Positions 58,239-64,000 of a DNA stretch of 64,000 bases are shown piece by piece. The notes beneath the pieces were generated by a model. That model made no database searches. It saw only the letters and a program-made list of their open reading frames with translations, and had not been told where the DNA came from. The stretch is from Armigeres subalbatus (Eukaryota; Arthropoda; Insecta; Diptera; Culicidae), in NCBI RefSeq assembly GCF_024139115.2, contig NC_085140.1, positions 434,743,240 through 434,807,239 on the forward strand. Reading direction: 5' to 3'. A program made the position numbers and the translations under genes. The stretch's first letter is position 1. Every line of letters begins with the position of its first letter.

Positions 58239-58589
58239 CTAGATGTATGAAACGAGATTCACGCTCACCACTAAACGGGTGGAAAATATATTGCGGTCTT
58301 GATGTCTTGCTTGTTTAACTGCTTGTTTTAGACCGGAATGCATAGGGAAGATACAGTAAGTGCGTTAGTGCTCTTTTCACCAAAGTCTTGCTCATACAAC
58401 TCTAAATGCAATTCCTTGATGTGATAGTCAATAACATTCCGGTAATAAACGAATCACTTGACTCGGGTGTTAACCGGATTCGGAATTACTTGAACCATTC
58501 AACCATCCTCGGGGAAGAGTGAATCAATATTCTCGTCCAGTATATTTTAAACCTTTATTATTGTGCCGCCTAGGAAATGGATAATTGGA
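58239..58589. other. Unique DNA
   Basis: Sequence 5' to the candidate exon on the minus strand; no further exon recognised. Confidence 0.35.
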
Positions 58590-59060
58590 CTTGGTGGTCA
58601 CATGACTACCACTTCAGCATCATACGCACAAGGTCGTGGGTCTGTTCCATTCCTTCTACTTTGTATCTTTCCATATATTTCTCATATTCTAGCAATCGAT
58701 ATAACTGGAGATTGACTTTCATACCGGTTCCATCTTCTATTCTATATCAGGTAACTGTTGGAATTGGAAATGAGCGAAAAAGCTTGTTTCAGCATTTTAT
58801 TGAAATATACTACCTTTTCATTACTATTACATTGGCAACCCGTTAGCCAAGACGAACCTCTGGCATAGAACCTAACACCAAAATCCAGCAAAATTACAAA
58901 GGTGTTCGCGGCGAGTGATTGCATTATCAAGTCCTTCCTATCCTCAATATTCCGTGAGGATGTGGCCAGCATGTAATCGACCATTCAAAATACTAGAGCT
59001 CTCGGACTGTGCACCTTGAGGTTGGAGAGCATATCCCATGCTTTCATTCATTGGTTCTGG
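58590..59060 (+). repeat. Interspersed repeat, copy inverted relative to 48290-48650
   Basis: Includes AAGGTCGTGGGTCTGTTCC, which resembles a polymerase III B box, then the landmarks shared with 48290-48650. The right part (GAGGATGTGGCCAGCAT near 58957) resembles GAGGACGTGGCCGGCAT at 63344, so pieces of the same family lie there too. Boundaries are approximate. Confidence 0.6.
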
Positions 59061-59351
59061 TCAATCACTGAGTAGCTACTACGAAATGCACGGTTATCAT
59101 GCTTATACTTTATTTTAGTGCCACCTAGGAAACGCCTCAAAGCCTCTAACCTCTTTACTTAACGATGGCTTGAATAATTCACTAGGATAGAATTAGAAAA
59201 GATCAAGTCCGAAAAGCGCTTTGATTTTGACTCGTCGTTGAAATCCTTTTTGTGATTGGTAGTTTGGTTTTTACTGCGTTCTAATGAATAATTTAGGATC
59301 AATTTAGTTTTTAGAATAAGTACTCACAGAAGCTTTCAATTTGATGTCCTC

Positions 59352-59554
59352 CCCAAGCAACCAAAAGTACGGATAAGAGGGGATGTTTTGGCTAAATCAG
59401 CTCGCATTTTTAGTAACTTTTTTACGGTGGGAGCGCAGAAATGAACTTTAAAGTTCGGTTAAGAGGCTTTTGGAACTCAATGTGAACCAAGAGTGAACTA
59501 ATTGGTTCGGTTAGGAACAATTTTAAGTAAAATCCGAACTTTTGGTTGCTTGGG
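59352..59554. mobile_element. 203-bp MITE with CCCAAGCAACCAAAAGT ends
   Basis: The left end CCCAAGCAACCAAAAGTACG and the complementary right end (reverse complement CCCAAGCAACCAAAAGTTCG) are inverted repeats with one mismatch. The interior has TTTACGGTGGGAGCG and repeated GGTTCGGTTAG words. The target duplication is not resolved (TC at most). Confidence 0.72.
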
Positions 59555-60575
59555 TCGTCATTGGTACAAAGTAGAATCTCAACCAAACCAGTAGATGGTA
59601 ACAGATTAATACCAGAACTTATTATTCTGTTACAGCATTCATATATAACGAAGGTTGTTATAAAATATGTAATTCTTCTTATTGGTCCCATATCCAAACC
59701 AAAAAAAAATCTTTGTGGCATTCGTTATATTGAGCGTTTTGTATCAAATTTCACATGCAATCCGATCAGCGAATGTCATACTTGTTAATCCAGCTCATTG
59801 CATTAAGTCGGTTTATTTGGTTTCGATCAATACATCTAAACGACATTCATTGGCTCCTTCTAGAACAAGTATATGTATCGCTTATAGCAATATAAAGTCA
59901 TCGTCGCAGCACGAAATTCCACAGATGGGGCGAGTTTTAGTGAGACTTTACTGACACTGCTATTCGTCGCATCGTCGATGACGAGTATGACATCACCCAT
60001 CTTTCAAGAAAAAGCTCTCGCAAAAGTAAAAAATAAATAATTTTTTTTGATGTTTTACTATGTAATAATATGAGTGAAATATCGGCTCCGTGAAGTTTTT
60101 TTTATTAAAAAGCCAGAGCCTATTAATTAAACCATTGAAAAAATTACATTTGCTTTCATCGTTCAACCGTATCATCATGACGAGATCGAAGCTTGAAGAC
60201 TTCATATTATTATTCAGCAAGCGGCAGCAACAATTTTATCGTAGAAAGTCGTTATAAATAAATTCGATACATTTATGTTACCAAAGTTTCTTTTATTTGT
60301 TTATTTGAGACGTTATTCTGTTTTCAACGTCTAAAATAAAAACTCCCAAAATAAAATTAAAAATTTTCCATTACAAAATGGTAAATTGCCAATAAAGAAA
60401 TCAGTGTATGAGCAATAAATAAATATAAAATTTTCACAAATAACGCAAAATTACCATAAACAATAAAACATTTTTCGCAGAACAAAAATAAAAGTTTTGA
60501 AGCAAAAATTGCAATTATAAAAGAAGAATTTTCATAAAGAAATCAAAATGTTCCACGGAAAAACACAAAATTTCC
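59555..60575. other. A/T-rich unique DNA
   Basis: Runs of AAAATTTCCAT and ATAAAATTTTC words after 60330 suggest a weak local repeat. No gene. Confidence 0.4.
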
Positions 60576-60650
60576 ATGTCTGAAACTTGATTATGCATAT
60601 GTACAACATGTGATAGATTTAGTTCGGAAAAGGTATTGGAGGGTAACCGC

Positions 60651-60721
60651 CCCTTCTGTGGGCTTTGATCCCACGACCCCAGTTCGCATGACAGGTGCTT
60701 TCCCTACTAAGCTACGAAGGA
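60651..60721 (-). pseudogene. tRNA-like pseudogene, left arm of the hairpin
   Basis: Mirror of the right-arm copy. Here the T-arm and acceptor read GTGGGATCAAAGCCCAC and AGAAGGG, so one closing pair of the acceptor is lost. The anticodon arm does not fold normally. Probably the head of a tRNA-derived SINE rather than a working tRNA. Confidence 0.55.
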
Positions 60722-60776
60722 CCTCCGACGTCCACCGCAGCTTAGCGGGTACTGATGGTGCGGTGGACGACGGAGG

Positions 60777-60847
60777 TCCTTCGTAGCTTAGTAGGGAAAG
60801 CACCTGTCATGCGAACTAGGGTCGTGGGATCAAACCCCACCGAAGGG
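60777..60847 (+). pseudogene. tRNA-like pseudogene, right arm of the hairpin
   Basis: Acceptor TCCTTCG/CGAAGGG (7 pairs, one G-T), D arm GCTT/AAGC with loop AGTAGGGA, and T arm GTGGG/CCCAC with loop ATCAAAC all fold. The A-box-like TAGCTTAGTAGG and B-box-like GGGATCAAACCCC are present. The anticodon arm CCTGT..ACTAGG needs a bulge and lacks the expected T before the anticodon, so a functional tRNA is unlikely. Confidence 0.55.
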
Positions 60848-60922
60848 GCGGTTAGCCTCCAATACCTTTTCCGAACTAAATCTATCACATGTTGTACATA
60901 TGCATAATCAAGTTTCAGACAT

Positions 60923-61540
60923 AGTAATTAATTTCCAGTGGAAATTTTCCACTCCGGGTGGCTTAATACCCGGCATATAGGCAATTAACTTTGAATATAC
61001 AAAATTTCCATTTTCCACAAAATAAACATGTTGTTTCCAAAAAAAATAAAAACTGAAAAAATCAATGAAAAGCAAAATATAAAAAAGTAATATAACTGAG
61101 CATTTTTCCATAGCCCTTATTTAAAAAAGTTCAAAGTTTTTAGAAAATTTTATCAGATTTAATTTTTTTATTGAAAATTTTTATTTTAAAAATGTAATGT
61201 TTGATTTTAACGCTTACTCGGCCGACGGGTACCCGTGTTCCTTTTTTTAAATTCGAACTGGGGATATTTCAATGTCTTTTTATAGCTGGAAGCCGAAATT
61301 CCAAAAGCTCCATAAAATGTAGCATCTGTGAAAAAATCACGTTGATACAGTGAGGGGGGACGTGGGGAGGGACCTCTGATTTTTTTACCACGTGGATGGC
61401 CGACAGGGTATACGTGTTCCCATAAATTGATATTTTAATAACTTTAACAATTTTCAACCGATTTAGATAATTTTGACCGTTTAGAAACTCATAAACTTTT
61501 TGTCCACTGTCAAGGCTCACAGCTTTTGTCCATGGTTATA
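60923..61540. other. A/T-rich DNA with a short direct repeat
   Basis: GGCCGACGGGTACCCGTGTTCC-like words recur at about 61220 and 61396 (the second as GGCCGACAGGGTATACGTG), 180 bp apart in the same orientation. No gene. Confidence 0.5.
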
Positions 61541-62137
61541 CAAGAAATCCTTGAACTAAGGCTTAAGAGTCTACACGCGTAACCAAAGGACTATCAACCA
61601 GTTTCAAATATGTTACTTGCTCATTGCGCTTCTTAGAGCAGTCGTTGTTCATAATAATAGTTCTGGGTTCCCAAAAAAACCTCTGGAGTGAGACCTCAGT
61701 CATCCAAGAAATCCCTGGAATAGGATCTTAAGGTCTGCTTGCGTAACCAAAGGTCTATCGTTCAAATTTATAAACGGTATATGCTCTTTATGGTACTCTT
61801 TATGGACCTGAAGGCCTTACTCCAGAGATTTCTTGGATGACCCGGAGTATATACTGTGATCGCATTCTATTCTAAGTACCACAAAGAGTATGTACCGTAT
61901 ATGAATTTGGATAATAGAGCTTTGGTTAGGCGAGTCAACCCTGAGGCTTTACTCCAGAAATTCATCGGATGACTAAGACCTCACTCCAGTGATTTTTTTG
62001 CATGACCCGAAGCATGTACTGTGAACACCTTCAATTCTAAGAAGCGCAAAGTGCATGTAGCGTATGGTTGATGAAACTGGTTGAATGACCTTCGGCTACG
62101 CGTGTAGACTCTTAGGCCTTACTTCAAGGATTTCTTG
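61541..62137. mobile_element. 0.6-kb foldback element with nested repeats
   Basis: The outer arms CAAGAAATCCTTGAACTAAG and its mirrored counterpart at 62137 pair with indels through AGAGTCTACACGCGTA. Inner units repeat the same theme (CATCCAAGAAATCCCTGGAA near 61701; CCAGAGATTTCTTGGATGAC near 61821), so each arm holds at least two related units of about 150-170 bp. The centre lies near 61800 (CTCTTTATGGTACTCTTTATGG). No coding capacity. Confidence 0.75.
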
Positions 62138-62240
62138 GCCGCATATGGGTTAAAGGTGCTATTTTTTTGTTTTGTTCAAAAATTCTTAATTGTTTATGGA
62201 ACTTTTGCATTATTTGTGGAAATTTTATATTTATTTATGA

Positions 62241-62488
62241 CTAGCAGACCCGAAGAACCTCGTTTCGCCTAAAATTTATTTATTCATTGATTACTTCTCG
62301 AGCTATGGAGAAATTGATGTTTAATTTGTATGGAAGCCCCCCTGTGCAAAGGGGGAGGGGTCTTGAACCATCTTAAAAACCATCCCCGGCCCCAAAAACC
62401 TCTGCATACAAATTTTCACGTCGATCGGCTCAGTAGTCTCGGAGCCTATAAGGTTTAGACAGACAGAAATTCATTTTATTTATATAGA
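62241..62488 (-). mobile_element. Non-autonomous Helitron, 248 bp
   Basis: On the minus strand it begins A|TCTATATAAATAAAATG, continues AATTTCTGTCTGTCT and CGAGACTACTGAGCCGATC, contains a GGGGG-rich hairpin (CCCCTCCCCCTTTGC...GGGGGG), and ends TTCTTCGGGTCTGCTAG|T. TC start, CTAG end and A/T insertion site are all present. No Rep/helicase. Confidence 0.82.
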
Positions 62489-64000
62489 TTTCTTTACTTC
62501 TTATTTCTAATTTCTAATTCTCCATGGAAATTTTATTTTGCTGCCGTTTCCAACCAATCTATCTTTAATGACGTACAATCGATAATGTAAAAAAGCGTTT
62601 ATAGGGATCGTCATAATTTTTGTTGGCACGCTTATCTTCGTGACACGAATATACCGAATAGATGTTGCGTTCTTTAATGTTATGATAAAGACTATTTTTT
62701 TTCGCTATCTCTTCTCTAATTCCATGTCGTTAGTTGAACATTTCGATGATGACTATTACATTGACCACTGTTAAACTGCAACTAGAGGTCTCGTCGTGAC
62801 AAATGGGGAACCGAGCAGAAGCAAACTTCTTCCCTGGGTCGTCTCAAACTCCCATCGGGGTTGGTTACCCGATCATCGTTAAGGTGGCTCGTAAGCAGTT
62901 TTGGTAAAACCTCAAATTCTCAAATCTCATCCACGATTCAAATCAAGCGCGAGGCAAACCCTACCCGGCTCATAGCCTAGAAAATCGTCCATGTTTCGAC
63001 TTGCGATTTGCATCATCGCATGATTTCTGAGTGTTCTTCTTCGTTAAATTCATCAGAATAACTTTCTTTACCTAAAACAATGGATAATAAATCCATACGT
63101 AAACATAAAATACGCTTCAATTGGGTTTTGACACTTTTTTGAGCAAAATGATTTTTTCGGCGAATGAGCGAAACTATGCGATTTTGCGTGAAAAACTCAT
63201 GCGCGATGCTCTTCCTGCAGAATCGCAAGCGAGTCAGCTCGCGCATGAGGCTTCGATGAGTAAGATTTGAGCATGATTCTACCAACACTGCTCGTAAGGT
63301 TGCCCTGGCCGGAACCACGAGGGGTTGAGATAGGAGCTACTAGTGAGGACGTGGCCGGCATCCAAATCATGTACAGTGAGAATAGCTTGCTAGTCCCAAG
63401 AAGACTATTGAATTGGTGAGCTGTGCATATATTTGTTGTTTCTCGGCCAATCACGACTAGCAACTACGATGTGTACAGTCAATAAAACTAAGCTAAGCAC
63501 ATGCCGCTGATTTCAAATTGTTGATATTTGTTGATTCAAACTTGTCCAAAATTATTAGACTTTGTAGTGGCCAGGTTACATTGATGTTTGAGAATAATCT
63601 CTATCTTTATTAGTATTGCATTTCACAACTGGCACCATTCCCACCTCGCAATTCAGTAGTTATTAAGCACGAACAAGCCGTTGAGTTTATTGGGCAATAG
63701 CCTAGGATTGAAAAACTATATTTATTATGTAATAAAGTTTTTCAATGCAAAGCTTCTTCGGTTGGTGTATCAAACGTCCCTCCGGGACTCATTTCTTTTT
63801 AATTGACATTTCTACATCTTGGTGCACGAGAAAAGCATAAATCGACTTGAAGCAAAACCGATTTCAAATCAATTCTGCCCAGTATCAATAGAAATGAATT
63901 CCATTTTATCTTTACCCGATTATCCTTTTTTGAAAAACCCATTCTCTAAAATTCAATTTACAGATAACAACAAAAAGACACATTGACTTTAAACATTCCC
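62489..64000. other. Unique DNA, no gene seen
   Basis: Contains a GAGGACGTGGCCGGCAT fragment near 63344 related to the repeat at 58590. Two overlapping minus-strand ORFs (63013-63318, 63197-63463) have no recognisable domain and lie partly in that repeat. Confidence 0.4.

Larger units (their letters stand above)
60576..60922. mobile_element. 347-bp hairpin: two 164-bp inverted tRNA-like units
   Basis: 60576-60739 and 60759-60922 are inverted copies of equal length around a 19-base loop, with only a handful of mismatches. The outer edges read ATGTCTGAAACTTGATTATG and its complement. Each arm carries one tRNA-like sequence, transcribed outward from the centre. No target duplication is obvious. 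Confidence 0.88.

Noticed and set aside
60777..60847. Functional tRNA gene
   Set aside because: Acceptor, D and T arms fold, but the anticodon arm needs a bulge and position 33 is not T; the sequence is part of an inverted repeat.
63013..63463. Overlapping minus-strand ORFs of 101 and 88 codons
   Set aside because: No domain, overlap in different frames, and partial overlap with an interspersed repeat fragment.

Overview
The window looks like nuclear DNA of a culicine mosquito, most likely an Aedes. It has two Feilai-like tRNA-derived SINEs with clean target-site duplications plus a shortened third copy, many MITEs, two Helitron ends, a 5'-truncated LINE with an ATAA-type tail, very long minisatellites and little coding sequence. 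No bacterial or viral gene organisation is visible.

Coding content. The best host coding sequence is a pair of minus-strand exons at 16124-16523, separated by a 65-bp GT-AG intron. Together they encode a conserved segment that reads like the start of a PR/SET domain (PRDM or FOG-type zinc-finger regulator). A small minus-strand exon candidate lies at 58160-58238. GC-richer unique DNA with 5'UTR or promoter character lies at 37-39 kb (minus strand) and 49.9-50.4 kb (plus strand). These may all belong to one long-intron minus-strand gene, but nothing in the window proves it. The rest of the unique sequence (about 3-7.6, 13.5-16, 21-25, 35-39 and 49-51 kb) looks intronic or intergenic.

Repeats, left to right. 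A/T-rich low-complexity DNA (1-1.9 kb). A 5.4-kb, roughly 235-copy minisatellite with a 21-24 bp unit (7632-13076), closed by a 397-bp hAT MITE with an 8-bp duplication. A 4-kb minisatellite whose unit is a stem-triloop hairpin (16.9-20.9 kb). A decayed gag-like zinc-knuckle ORF split by a 198-bp palindromic MITE (25.2-26 kb). A Helitron and a Feilai SINE (27-28.8 kb). A 2.2-kb inverted-arm composite holding a 53-bp tandem repeat and nested elements (30.7-33 kb), then a foldback MITE with an 8-bp duplication (33 kb). A mosaic of degenerate repeats (39.7-48.2 kb) that includes a hAT-type element whose interior is the same minisatellite family as the 5.4-kb array, inverted.

Further right there are twin 140-bp palindromic MITEs (48.7-49 kb), a dead LINE (51.6-53.4 kb), a MITE (53.5-54 kb), a Tc1-like IR/DR element with roughly 0.6-kb arms (56-57.6 kb), a perfectly centred 347-bp hairpin carrying two divergent tRNA-like heads (60.6-60.9 kb), a 0.6-kb foldback (61.5-62.1 kb) and a minus-strand Helitron (62.2-62.5 kb).

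The main result is architectural. Palindromes and short-period tandem arrays dominate, several transposons can be delimited to the base by their duplications, and one hAT element appears to have carried a minisatellite. All names rest on reading the sequence by eye, and no database search was possible.
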